Shown: positions 21,471-33,838 of the stretch, piece by piece
Layout of the letters: each line of letters opens with the position of its first letter
Numbering within the stretch: position 1 is the first letter of the stretch
Assembly (NCBI GenBank): GCA_031216445.1
Contig: CM062218.1
Span: 15,484,501-15,548,500, forward strand
Reading direction: 5' to 3'
Length of the DNA stretch: 64,000 nucleotides
Origin: Lateolabrax maculatus
Lineage: Eukaryota > Chordata > Actinopteri > Acropomatiformes > Lateolabracidae
Position numbers and translations under genes: made by a program
The notes under the pieces: generated by a model
What the model saw: only the letters and a program-made list of their open reading frames with translations
What the model was told of the DNA's origin: nothing
The model's database searches: none

Positions 21471-24400
21471 TTGTGAGATGTGTTGGTGTTGCTGGAGTGT
21501 TTACACAGTTGTGCGTGGGTTTCGGGGTGGACTCTTTATCCTGCCTGTCATTTTCTCTAACTCTTTCTCTCAGTCCCTCATTGTCGTCCTCTTTCCATCC
21601 AGCCCTGCTAACAGGGAAAAATCAAAACAAGAACCCTCTTCTCTAACTTTTACAGAAAATTTACTGATGCACATGGAAGGAAATCCACCACTTCTTTTTC
21701 TTCTATAGGCCTATGCCTCTCTTGATTTGAATAAACCAAACCAGATTGGTTAGGTCAATACCTAACCAATTCATCATATTCCTATACAGATTTATTTTAA
21801 AAATAATTTTGAAGCAGTAAATGCTAATGACACACAGCTACATCACCTGTCATTGGAGTTGCATATGTTTTCTTTGTTTGCATTCATTGTACAGTTTATC
21901 CCTGTGAACTAGATCCATACCTTCACAATATACTGCTGTAGAACTATGCGGATAAAATCAAATCATTAAGGAATATACGTGCCGTACCTGTAAGCCATTC
22001 ATGTTTCAAATAGGCATGTTTTATTGAAGTCCATGCTCATGAGAAATGTAATTGACCATCATTAAGTTTTTCCATAACAGAACCTGTGCACACCTTAGTA
22101 ACACATTGCATGAAGCATGAGTGAAACGTGAGCCTTTGTGTGGTATTGTCCGCTGTATTGATTAAAATAAAAGCATCTGCTTTATCAGACTTCATCAGAT
22201 GAAGATGAATCATCCTGTGTAGACATACTGTAAGTGTGCAGTTACAGTATTCACAGTGCAGCTGTATTACTAACTAAAAATAAGCAGAAATGATGACCCT
22301 TCAAGTTCAGCAAAAACACGATTTTAAGAAGCAGATTGAATGCAACCACATATTTTCAAAAAAGTCATAGCTGTAGCTAGCAAGCCTTCCCGTGCAAAAA
22401 GTGATTAAAAAATAGATCACAGTGCGGGCAGAGTCGAGGTAACGTGCACGCTTACTCAAAGAGTTCAAATGGCTGGTTGAGAACAATGGTCTTCTTTGCA
22501 AAGGTGTCAGTTGTTTATGGATATGACACTAGTCCCTCGCCATTAATACAGTCATGATTTATTAATGTTGAACCTTTTTTATATGGTTATTTTCGCAGCC
22601 TGATGATGACGAGGAAGCAGAGGCAGGGGTGGGGTGGGGGCAGCGTGGAGAGCAACGGTTGCAGAGGTGATGTGATAAAAGATTCATAGTGCAGCAGAGC
22701 CCAGGTCAGCTGGGGCCTCTGCAGCCTCTCTGTATCACCAGCAGCAGCAGCTTCCCCAGCTCTCCATGCAGAGGCAGGGCATTTGTGTATGTGTCAGGAA
22801 AAATATAGACAGACAGATATAGATCGTAAGATAGAGAATCTGTTTATGCCGGCAGCTAGATTAAACTTGGTCAATTCAATAGTAATGTTAACTTTTAACA
22901 GCCTGAATGTGTGTTTGTGTCTGAGTCTGCTTTAAAAACATCAATATTGTTTGAATATACAAATCATATATTGACACCTCTGTGACCTGAAAGCCCCTGT
23001 ATGAACATCCTATACAACTCTCTGTGTGTGCTGTATGGAAATACCAAAAGTTGCACATGGGTCTATACAGATAAGCGCATGAGGCAACACTCCCCACCTA
23101 TAGCCCATAAAGCAGTGTGTCTGACAGTGCCAATGAATATGTTACCAAGTCTGTGAGATTAAGAGGGACAGGCAGAGCGTTCCATATCAAATCAGGTAGA
23201 AGCCATTTCCACCTCTGCCATACATTTATCATCCCATGTCAGTAGTTTTTTTTCTTTTTTTTCCCCCCTGTTCTCTCCTGCTCCCTCACACTGTCAAAAC
23301 AACACCTTTGGCATCTAGTGGATTTCAAATATATTACTCTTTCTTCACTCTCCAGAGAGAAGCAGAGAATTATAGTAGGGAGAGAAATGAGCGATCTTGT
23401 GATGAGTTAGGTGTGATTTATAATAAGGTGTTCCAGTGCAAAGTGCAAAAAAGAAGTTTCATTATTTGAACTTTTTTTTTCCCCAGGGATTCTGTAATGA
23501 TGATGTATGGACGGCATTACCTCCCCGCTCTGATTTGACGTTGGCACAAGCAACCGTACTGAATATTGTTTTCAGGTTCTTTTCCTGGTGGTAGAGATGG
23601 GAGAAAATGTGCTTTACCGTCAGTGAATTCTCTACGTCTAGACGTTATTTTTAGGGCGACAAAGGTTTGATGGGATGCAGGGGAAAATGTCACAGGATTT
23701 TTTGTTGCTATTTTCCAGGAGGGAGAATACAACTTCAGGCTTCTTGTACCACAGCAAAGCATGGAGAAAAGTTAAGTTTGACATATTTTGATTAGAGGGA
23801 GATGGAATACTGCTGACACTATGTAAAAATGTGTATCAAAATGTTTCAAAATGCGCCTGGAGTTTTTTTTTTGGGGGGGTAGTTGTGCGGTTTTGTAGAT
23901 ACAGAGTGCCCGAAATAGAATTTATGGTAAATCAACACTTTTTGAAGTGCAACGCTGAAAAGTTAAGTGTGCGTGTATGCACATGTGCACCTGCATGTAT
24001 TTGTAAACTTGAATTAATTTGTGTGCACAAGTGTGTGTTCCCGTAAGCGTGTGCCTATTGCCTTTCTGGCCATGATCAAATATCCATAATGCTGGCGTTG
24101 TGCTGTCACTTTTGATTATGTTGGGAGGTCCTAACGTTGCCTGAAGCCTTGTGTGTTTTCTCCATCGCCCTGGTTCTGCTGTTGCCTGCTCCCACTCGTT
24201 GTCTTTCTCTTCATTACTTTGCAAATGGTAAGCATTTCTCTGTGTATCTGACATGGCTCATGTTATTCCAGTCTTACTCGCTGGAGTAGGAGTGAAGGAA
24301 AAAAAGATGAAGAGAAGCTGTAGAAAGGAGAATTTGGTGTCCTCTCGTGGAGGAGGGGGAGGGGTTTTATTGTTCAGGATGAGGGATACAAGGGAAACAT

Positions 24401-24845
24401 GGACACCCACATCACCACGCAAACACAGCCAGACAGTGTTTAATCATCCCAGCTACGGTGGCTGTATATAGTTCTGGTACAGGCTGTTAAAAGGACACCA
24501 GACGACCAGACAGCCAAATGAAAGAGAATATATGAATTGTTAGAAATTCACAAGACAATGTTATTGGAATGAAGCTATGGGCAGTTCACTGATGGAAATG
24601 TACTAACTGGTAATAACACTGAGGCACTGCTGAAGCAACACCTGGAACTTCAGATTCTTATTGTGTATATATTGAGTGATATTTTGGAATTCGGTTATTG
24701 GGGGCTTGAAAATTGTACAATTCACACTCAAATTGAAACGTGACAATAGGAAATGATTCAGATCCTGCAGGAGAGCTACATATCTTGGTCAAACTTAAGT
24801 GTTTTTTTTCCCACATTTTTTGTTCTTGCATGTAAACTACATATA
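21471..24845. other. No gene seen
   Basis: Includes a GA/GC-richer segment at about 22590-22770 (acidic codon run after a CGCAG, see rejected items) and T-rich stretches at 23240-23290. ORFs such as 23922-24254 (minus) show no domain. No MITE terminus is recognised. Confidence 0.5.
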
Positions 24846-25108
24846 CAGGGCTGCAACTAATGACAATGATTCATTACTAATCTTTTTTTGTTTTACCAGT
24901 CCAGTTTTCTTTCGGCCCATATCCTGAAGATGTTCAGTTTACTATCACATAAAACAAGTGCAAGTCCCAAACAAATGCTCACACCTGATAAACTGTGACT
25001 AGGAATGTTTTTGTTTGAAAAATTACTTGACATTAATTAATAAAATATTTTCAAATAATTCTTCTTTCAATCAACTAATCAGCTAATTGCCCAATTATTT
25101 CAGCTCAA
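24846..25108 (+). repeat. hAT-like MITE, CAGGGCTGCAACTAA family
   Basis: It begins CAGGGCTGCAACTAATGA and ends with ATTATTTCAGCTC, whose complement GAGCTGAAATAAT pairs imperfectly with the start. Internal blocks (CCTGAAGATGTTCAGTTTAC, TCAACTAATCAGCTAATTG) are familiar from this abundant teleost family. It is non-autonomous. Confidence 0.65.
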
Positions 25109-26250
25109 AAATAATTCCCATTTAATTAAAGAAATTGTTGTCAATGTTAGTTGTCCGTCAGCTGCTAATAGATTAGTTTTATCTGTGCTAAAACTATGCA
25201 TTTAAATTGTTATTTTTGCACATCCGGGGAAAGCCTGTGGTTGAAAGTCCTGAAATTTAAAAGTGTTTTCGATGGAGGAAGAAGGCAGAAATTAAATCCT
25301 CCATGTATGCACGATTGAATGCTTTGTCATAAGTCTAAGTAGCATCCTCTGTAAGCACAGCCTTTCGGGGAATGTAAAAACAAACACACATGTTCACATC
25401 AACAAAAAAAAAAAGATCAAATACACATGAGAGCATTCTTTTATTTGCATCACTATCGAGATATAAAAACCCTTTTTATAGGTAAGTTTGACAGTGAATA
25501 GAGACATTAACGACTACAGTATGTTTCCCCGGTAATAAAAATCACACTTTCCTCTAGATGTGCCTATGGTAATTACTCTTCATGAGACAGAGAAAAACCA
25601 CTTTGGTATTGATTACTCTCATATTTCATTTTCATCTTATGAGACATCTCTAGAGGGAGAGAGTAAAATATGCTGGCAGATGAGCAGTGCGTCTTGAGCA
25701 GAATGTTTTTCCCAGCAGGCTTTGAGGTAATAGATCCATGCTGCAATGATTAGTGGAAAGGACCAGGCCTCATGGCAATGTTCAAAGTAATGCACAGACT
25801 CAAATCTAGACATGCACCCACAACTATAAAAAAATAAAAATTAAAAAATGTTTCTAAGGATGCTTCAGACAAGAGCAACAGCCGTTCCAGCCTTAGTAGC
25901 TCACATCCTCTGGGAATCGGAAGAAATAGGAGGCCTTTAATACCTGTGATTCTTTGACATGCTAAAACATGTTGGTTTTCCTTCTCTTGTGGGCATGTTG
26001 TTGATTGATCTGTCTGGGCTGATCAGACAAAGCAGTTCCTTCTGTGAACAATACTGTACAAGACAAACATTTGTGAGGACAGGAGTATTTTAAAAGGTTA
26101 AAAATAGCCTTCTTCAGCTAAACTGAAGATGTGTATATTTTCCATTAAGTCATAATTCTTTGTGTCTTCTATGATAGTTATTGCAATATGTTTGAGTTTT
26201 AGACTAATAGTCAGACAAAATGAGACATATCCTGCAAAATAATCTTAATT
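25109..26250. other. No gene seen
   Basis: AT-rich sequence without recognised genes or repeat termini. Confidence 0.55.
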
Positions 26251-26369
26251 CAAGGTCCACTTACATGCTTTTTCCAGAGCTTTCAACTGCATCTCATGAT
26301 GACTTAACTTCAGTTCACTAATGAAGACTGTGATATGAGGATGAAAGTATGCTAGTAAGTGGACCTTGA
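26251..26369. repeat. Inverted repeat, related to the 49-kb MITE
   Basis: TCAAGGTCCACTTAC near 26251 is exactly reversed in GTAAGTGGACCTTGA near 26369, with a loop of about 85 bases containing CTGCATCTCATGATGAC. The reverse complement aligns with the interior of the element at 49045-49610 (CTCAAGGTTTACTTAC and the CACAGTCTTC block), so it is a fragment of that family in opposite orientation. Confidence 0.6.
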
Positions 26370-28084
26370 GTTAGGAATGTATTTTCTCTAAACTACTATT
26401 CCCAGAGTTAAGAATGAACTTTCATTCTCAACGGATAATTCTGTTTATTTCATGATGTTCCTGACATATATTAACGACCGATTTTGTCAGTCACAAATTT
26501 TTTTCGTACAAAAATAAAATAGCCCTTCACTTAGCATCTGGTCGGCTAGAATAGCTTATATAACTCTAAAATCCTTTCTTTTTCTATGTCTATGTTTGGG
26601 CTTGTTGTAACCCTTTCCTTCTACAAATATGAATATTTTATTAACTCATGCAAAAATTATCAGAATTATAGATACATTGTAGCAAACTATTATCTTATAT
26701 CATTACATTCTTTTCATTTATGCTGTTTTTCTGGTCTCTTCAGTACTTGGACACAAAAACTAAAAAGAATAGAGCTCACAATGGCTCCAATGATCTACAG
26801 TTGTGAAGGTTCACTATGAATAAGTATGAGTGAAAGAACTTCGTCTACCTTTCTCTCTCCTTTCTTTATTTAATTTCTTATTGGTTGCTAATATAAAACA
26901 TCCAAACATTTTTCTACAATTTGAGTTAGGACGTAAAGAGACTTCATGGGCAGGGATTAGTGATATGTGTGATCCTCAAACCCAAACCTCCGCAGCATTA
27001 CCAACACAAGTGACATTTAACACTGTGCTTTCTAATTAGTTGTGTTATATCTGGAGTTTAAAAGATTTACACTGAATGACATTCTGGAAATGTCATGTCA
27101 CTCAAGATTTCCAGAAGTCTACTTTAAGATGTTGCTATGATCATAGTAATACACTTTATTTAGACAGTTGTCCTTGAAACATTGTATCATAGTGCCTTAC
27201 AGTTACAGGTTTTAATAATGGGTTTAATTCAGATAGTAGTGTATGACACCTAAACTTTTGGAGTCACCAAATCTAAATCTCAGTAATGAGAATAACTGTA
27301 AATCTGATCTTCGTACTCATTCTTTCTGAGTGGAATGTTTTCTTAAATTTCCAACATCGACCTGTCCAGTCGCAGTAGTTGGCCAAATATGGCACATTTG
27401 CATCATATGATGGTGAATACGTAAAATCAAAGACTTTCGCTGAATCGTGTCCAAAGGAAAGGTTGATAATTTAATATAAGAAATGAATTCCACTAGTATT
27501 AGAAGAGAAAAGTGCTTAAAATTGCTGAGACATTATTACTTGAACAGGAATAAAGATCAAGCACTGTCTGGAGGCTGGTGGTTTTCATCTCTTTAAAAAA
27601 TAAGACAGGAAATCTTCACATCCCTCAGAAGCAACTACAGTAATGGGATGGGGTGCGAACATAGTCACGTTTCATGAAAATTAATATAGTTGTAAGGAAG
27701 CCTACAGGGTACTATATTAAAATGATAATGTAAACTTGAAAATTAAAATGTAATTACACAATAACGTAATAATTTTCCATATATATTTGTGTTGTTTGAG
27801 TAAACCTTTAAATTAACATGCCAAATTCCAATTTTCATACGCGAATGGGTGTTCTATGACCTTATTAAAATATAAATGTAAAAGTCATTTGACATTTAAT
27901 TTCAAATTTGAAAGTTATAATGCCATATAAACAATGTAACCTCATTTTTCATTTATGCAAGGAATATTTAAGTTACAATTTAAATTAAAATGCAATTTTT
28001 TAACAGTTTGAAGATGAAAATGGAAATTTGATGCTTCATTTTTGAAGGCTTAACCTACTGTACAGTGGACAGTATTCAAATGCA
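26370..28084. other. No gene seen; very AT-rich
   Basis: This is among the most AT-rich parts of the window (27700-28010 especially). Short ORFs at 26586-27039 lack domains. Confidence 0.55.
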
Positions 28085-28610
28085 ACAAGTGAAACAGCGC
28101 CCCCATTCTATTGCATTTACATTTACGTGTCACCATGCTCTTTTGGTATCAAAATGAAAATGCAATCTGTCAAATCCCATTGATGTATGATGTTGGGTTC
28201 CGGTTCTGGGTTGAATGATATTTTATTCCTTTTTACTCCTTTTTTGTGTGCTTCGGGGTATGTAGGCATGTTGTAGTTTATGCCATGAGGCTTTCCATAC
28301 AAATACATCAGGTTTGATCTGCTGGTGGCGCTAGATGAAGTCGGAGCATGACCAATGTCATCGTAATTAATTCTCTGGCCACCTTTTGATATCTGTACCA
28401 AATTGAATGGCAATCCATCCAATACTTGTTCAGATAATCCACTAAAATCCCAAAATGTCAACCTCATGGTGGCACTAGAGATAAAGTTAGGCAATCACCA
28501 ATAACAGTCGGATATATCCTTTGAATGTATGTACATAATTCCATGGTAATCTATCCAACAGTTGTTGAGATATTTCAGTCTAGACGAAACTGGTGGAGTG
28601 CCTGCGAGAT
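28085..28610 (-). repeat. Interspersed repeat with two tandem monomers
   Basis: Two related units, about 28319-28437 and 28457-28607, both read GGTGGCGCTAGA / GGTGGCACTAGAG, then TCACCAA- or TGACCAA-type sequence, a GGCAATCCATCCAATA / GGTAATCTATCCAACA block, and TTGTTSAGATA. I recognise this monomer as a common fish repeat. The preceding 28085-28318 may be part of the same insertion. A 123-codon minus-strand ORF across it is repeat-derived noise. Confidence 0.6.
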
Positions 28611-31396
28611 GGCAGACATAGCTAACGTTGTAGCTAACGTCGCTGGAAACTCAAAGATTTGATGCATTTTCTGGAACCGACTGCACAAAAAAAGAATCAC
28701 CAGAAAATGTCCTGGCACTACATCAAACAGGACGAATCATGCAGACGTGAAGTTAGTTCTCATTACAAAACCCCCAGTTACAAAATGCCATGCGGTTGTG
28801 ATTGAGGCATTTGGCTGCACACTTATGAAAACCCATGTTTTTCAATGAGACACTTGTAATCAAATGAGTTCCATGATTATTCCACCTCAAAACAACCAGG
28901 GAAGATAAGACCATGTGTGCAATCTACGGCTCTTTTCCCTATCTTTTCGTCCCTATCTCCCGTTCCCTCTCTTCCTCTTTTTCCTGCTTTATCTGTCTCA
29001 TTTTCTCTCCAATCCTTTTTCTCATTTTGCCTCTCAAAATGAGCCTCTCCTAATGTCCCTGACTAATCTCTGACTCACGTTTCTTATTCCCGTCCATCTC
29101 TCTGTTGTTTTTCTGCAGCTGTCTGCCCTCTCTCTTTCCCTCTTTCTATCTCTTCTTGTGTTCATCATTAATTCATGTGATGCAGCGCAGCAGAGCCTCA
29201 GTGAGTGATACACTTCAACCATAACAAACAAGCCCAAATATCTGCACTCAGCAGGAATGATCTGCATCGACGAGGACCGAGATGGGGGGAAAAAGCAACT
29301 TTTTCCTTTTTCATCAGAACTTGTTTGATATTTAAATTAACCCCTCAGTTTGATGACAGGAATTTTCATCACATTTGATTTTTCCAGAGGTAGAAAGAAT
29401 ATTCAAAGGTAGTACTGAAAGCCTGAGAATAACGACTGCTATTAAAGTAACTTTGCAACTTAAAAGCAAATGGTACACTTATTTATTGAGTTTTTCTCTC
29501 TGTTTAACTCAATATGTGTCTTATGTCTAAACCTACATTTTATTTAATGAGATGTAAATACTTTGCAAATGGCAACAGTCAGCTGGAAATAAATTTGCTA
29601 AAATCTAAAGTTCTGGTATTGTTTAATAAATAATAATCTTTTCTTTCTTAACAAACCCTGCGGCTTAGATGACCGTTGATCCTAAAATAAATGTTTTATT
29701 TTTCCTCATTTACATGAATCATGTCTCCACTCTGCTTTGTCATGGCAACCAGCACACCGTTTAACTTCCTAAACTAAAGAAAATTTAAAGATAATGTTAA
29801 TGTTGATAATGTTAAATCAATAGGTATTGACACTGGCACACAGACAGACACGTGCACTGTAGAGTCGTGTCATCAGGGAGATTAGCACTTTATGTAAAAT
29901 TACGGGTCCAAAGAAAAGCCCTAATTCTAGTCTATTTTCTGATAACTGCCTCATCAGCTTATCATGCCTGCTCCCCAAAAGAAAAGTCTAATTTTGGGTT
30001 ACAGATTTGTCCACAACAATGTTGAAAGTTCGGTTCGACAAGAGCAGCCCGGGTGCTCATTGTGCTCAGAAGGAGGCTTGTCCTTGAAGTTGTGCAGCCT
30101 TCCAGGACATTGAGCAGATTTCATCCCCAGAGGAGAGCGCTGCCTCTGAGCACTTTCTGCTGGCTCCTGTCCCCCTCTCTGTGGACAGACCAGTTGGCAG
30201 GCTGTTTGTCAAAATGTCACAATATTGAGTGTGCCTCAAGGAATGTGTTCACCCAAACTGAGTGCCTCGTCATTACTGCTAAAACTGCACTGCTCGTGGA
30301 TTAGTCTGTTGGATTTGTGAGCGTCTGCTTTGTCTTGTTATTTTACTGTGTGTTTTTTGCATTTTTTTTAAGTAAAACTGCTGTTTGTGTCTGCGTCATG
30401 CTTACACAGAGCCCTCTGCGTCTTGTTCCTGGAGTCAGCATGAGGATTTACGTCCCTCAATGGCCTAAAAAACCCCAACTGACTTAACATTTACAGCCAC
30501 CTCAGATATAAGAAGCCCTGCCACACACATCCATTACCCCACCATACCCCAGGCTCATGCTCTGGATAATAAAGAAGCCGGCCCTTAGAATAGCCCTTAC
30601 ACACACAAGCCTTTAGAGACTGTGATCAAGTACTGCTTTTGAATGTGGCTGCACCTTTTTCTCTGTTATTGTTTTCAACTGTACATCTGTGTTTTCAACT
30701 GTGTTAATCTGTACAAAAATCAAGGTGTAAACACTGTGATTTTGGGGGGGGGTGTTAGGGTTAAGGGTTAGTAGCCTCACGTTTACCGTACAGATGTTTG
30801 AGTGGTATCAAAGAAAATAATAAGTAATAATTTCCCCATAATACCAAAGATTCCTTTAAGTGAATGCCTGTAAAACGTCTTCAGCTAAAGCCAGAGTTTC
30901 TTTATCACTCTTTCTCTTGTCCATTTTTATGTTTAACTACACTGGCCCCCTTTTTACTCAAGGTTACCCAACATCAATAGTTTCATGGCAACCTCTATAA
31001 TGTAACAGTCTGAATCCTTAGAGGTCTTGCTGTCTGTGCACACAGCTGCGCCTTGATTTTGAGCAGGAGAAAAATACTCTCTATGATTAGTGCCCAAGGT
31101 AACACAGTGAGCATCTCCATTCCTTTTAAAATGCTGATAAAATCTGAATGATTGCCTCTGCATATTCTCACGCCTTGAGCATGTCCTTTGTTTGATTTCT
31201 ATGATCACAGGGACTATTTGTAGACATAATCTCAAGGCATGAGGTATGTTTTATTTTCCACTGGCATTTGTTTGAAGTATCATCAAGCATGACTTGCAGG
31301 CTGAAGAGGGAGCGAAAGCAAGCAAGAGGGTGCCTTCCTAAAAATACTTTTCTTATCTGCTCTAAATCCATTAAGAGTTTAGAGTTAATTAGTGAG
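28611..31396. other. No gene seen
   Basis: Contains a C/T-rich tract (about 28925-29160), G-rich GGGGGGGG near 30744-30752 and otherwise unremarkable AT-rich DNA. No exon recognised. Confidence 0.55.
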
Positions 31397-31607
31397 CTTC
31401 AGAGGTGTTGGCAGACATATTTTGTTACCGTTGGACAGGGCCGGACTAGCCGTGTCCCCCTGTTTTCAGTCTTTGTGCTAAGCTAAGATAACCAGCTGCT
31501 GGTGCGTGTCTAAAAGACAGAACTGAGTGTGGTATCAATGTTCTCATTGAATTCTCCACCAAAAAGTCAATAAAGATGTTTCCCTAAATATCAAACTATT
31601 GCCTTAA
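31397..31607 (+). repeat. MITE, TAAAGGAATAGTT family, copy 3 (3' part)
   Basis: Shared blocks are GAGCTTCAGAGGTG, TTGGACAGGGCCGGACTAG, CTGTTTTCAGTCTTTGTGC and TAAGCTAAGATAACCAGC, ending in ATCAAACTATTGCCTTAAA, the inverted counterpart of the family start. The 5' half is missing. Confidence 0.65.
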
Positions 31608-33352
31608 ATGAAAATAATGTTGATAACTAAAAATAATAATATGGCCTTGGTGTAACAAACCTATCCATAATTTCAGATTTATTAGACTCACAATGATTGA
31701 GATGCATTTGACAGTTAACGCATTTTAGTTTTTATTAATGGATTTGAGTAAAGACTAAGGTAGTTGTATGTTATGTTGTTTGCAGGAATGTACTTTAGCT
31801 ACTATATATGTTGACTTTCTCTGCGGAGGTGACCTTTAGCAGTGATGCCCGATGGCCAATAGAAAATGACATTCACTCAGCAGTCCTTTAGCCAATGAAA
31901 GATAAGCTGCTTTTCCTACTGAAACGGCCTCTAGGCCATTAGAGAACCATGTGAACTTTGTTTTAAATAATGCTAACCTCACCATTAACTAAATGCCGGC
32001 ACGAAGGATGTAGAAGTCAGAGTTGTGGGCTGACCCGTTATCTTTAAAACATTTGTCTTCAGGTCCATTTAATACTCTTAGGATCGTTAATGGGAACTTG
32101 CCATTGGAAAGCGTGCCCTAACAACTCCATTAGTCTTCTTCCACTTTTTGTTTATTCCTAAACACACATATTTTTACTGAGCAATTTGCCTAATCGCCCG
32201 TAAACAATCATTGTCCTGTCCCTTAGGAGGCTGGGACCCTGCTCAGTGTGTTTGAACAGTTATTGTTATGGCTTAGCTCCAAAAAGAAATGCTCAATTAT
32301 CCAATCAGCACTTTACCCCTCCTCTCCGTTTTTATCCTCTCTTTTCATCCTTTTTCAAACAGCATGCAAACAGGCCCTCCCCCATCCCATCCTCTTACTC
32401 CCCCTTCACCACATCGTATTCAGTGCTGCATTACACTTGCAAATATTCACATTATTGCCAAAGACACCTTCTGATAAACGGAGCATGTGTGCATGTCAAT
32501 GAGGTGGTGCATAAACAGTGCATTATTATTTTAATGAAGATATGTCACTGTTGTCAACATTGCTAAAGTGTGTATGTGTCTTTTTACAAACTGCCTTTAA
32601 TTTGCCACAACAGTGCCACTGGGGCCACTGACAGAATAATTGTTTGAGATAGAAATAATGAATTAATATAAATGCATTAAAAAGATCCTTCTGTGGAGGA
32701 AAAAAAAGTTTTTAACAGCTTGATTAGTCAGGACTAATTTGATTGAAGGGGAAACTGTGGATTGAAGGGAAACTGTGTGGTATGGCAATTAGTATTGAAA
32801 GTCATGCTACTTTTCCAGAATTATTTATAAAGTTATTTTGCCACTCTGTGCAAAGCCAGTGACGCCCCCAGTTAATCACCCATCACACAGCCACAATCCT
32901 AATGAGCAACAAGCCAGCTAAATCTCATTTCTACTTCAGTCATGTCGTGAAGTTCGGCCAATGACACATGAGAAAGAATGTGTAGGCTAATGATTGGTGA
33001 AATGGTGGGCTTAAGAGTCATAAATGACTTTTGACAACTAATTAGCTACTAATTATTCTGCAGAAATAGATTTATACACAGTCATGTGAAATACACAAGC
33101 ATTTAAAGCGTAATACATGTAAGCTATCGACACACTTTTATAATAGTTTAATTTAGGACACATTATGTTAATTATACATAAATTCTGTCAGCATAAATAT
33201 ATATTTTTCTATTACATGAAACAATGAAGTTCTACTCACTGTGGTTTCATGTTTTTTTTTTTAATTTTATTTAAAGAATACATCTTAAAAGTTTTTTTTC
33301 ACTGACTTTTGTTCACTGGCTTTAGTTTTCAACAGCGTAAAAAATCCAATTT
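31608..33352. other. No gene; possible conserved noncoding stretches
   Basis: Repeat-free by eye, with segments such as 31825-31960 (two CCAAT motifs, GGCCAATAG and AGCCAATG) and 32590-32690 and 32860-33060 (several TAATTA/TTAAT homeodomain-like cores). They could be enhancers, but this rests on composition only. Confidence 0.3.
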
Positions 33353-33838
33353 CTAGATACTAACCCTGAGGCTTCTAAAAGAAAGGATTGTTTTTTTCAA
33401 CTCTTTCACAACTTTCACAAGAAGTGAATCAGAGTTTGACCCGACTATCAATCCTAAACTTGACTGACCTTGTTCTACAACTTGGGTCAACCCCTTCACA
33501 CTGAGAGTTGACCCACATATCCAGTGTGACGTGTGTATACAACAGCGATAAACTTTGACCGTTGGAATTCTAGTAACCCGTAGAATTAAGAATATATTGG
33601 CAAGTGTGCCCAGTCCCGGGAACGCACATGCCTTAATGACAGGCACACAAAGAGGGCCAGTTAAGAGAAAGACTAACTTGTGGACTTTTTGACGGCCGAC
33701 CGGCCCAATGATGCAGCGCCCCACTGGGATTTGTTCCGGTATGCCAGATGGCCAGTATTCTGATGGACTCTCTGACATTTGATAATGGCATGTCACAGCA
33801 TTGTTTTCAGTTATACTTGAAAAATGGACATGTGACAT
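33353..33838 (-). repeat. Probable interspersed repeat with longest ORF (161 codons)
   Basis: The longest open frame of the window. The protein (MSHVHFSSITENNAVTCHYQ...) has no domain I recognise. The GC-richer core 33600-33760 (GGCATACCGGAACAAATCCC on the minus strand) resembles a block I associate with fish repeats, so I read the ORF as chance within an old insertion. Confidence 0.35.

Noticed and set aside
22600..22672. Possible exon after TTTTCGCAG reading PDDDEEAEAG
   Set aside because: Acidic run from GAT/GAG-rich DNA, no credible donor, stop soon after, and no family match.
30740..30775. GGGTTAGGGTTAAGGGTTAG-like run as telomeric repeat
   Set aside because: Only a few degenerate units, not the (TTAGGG)n vertebrate array.
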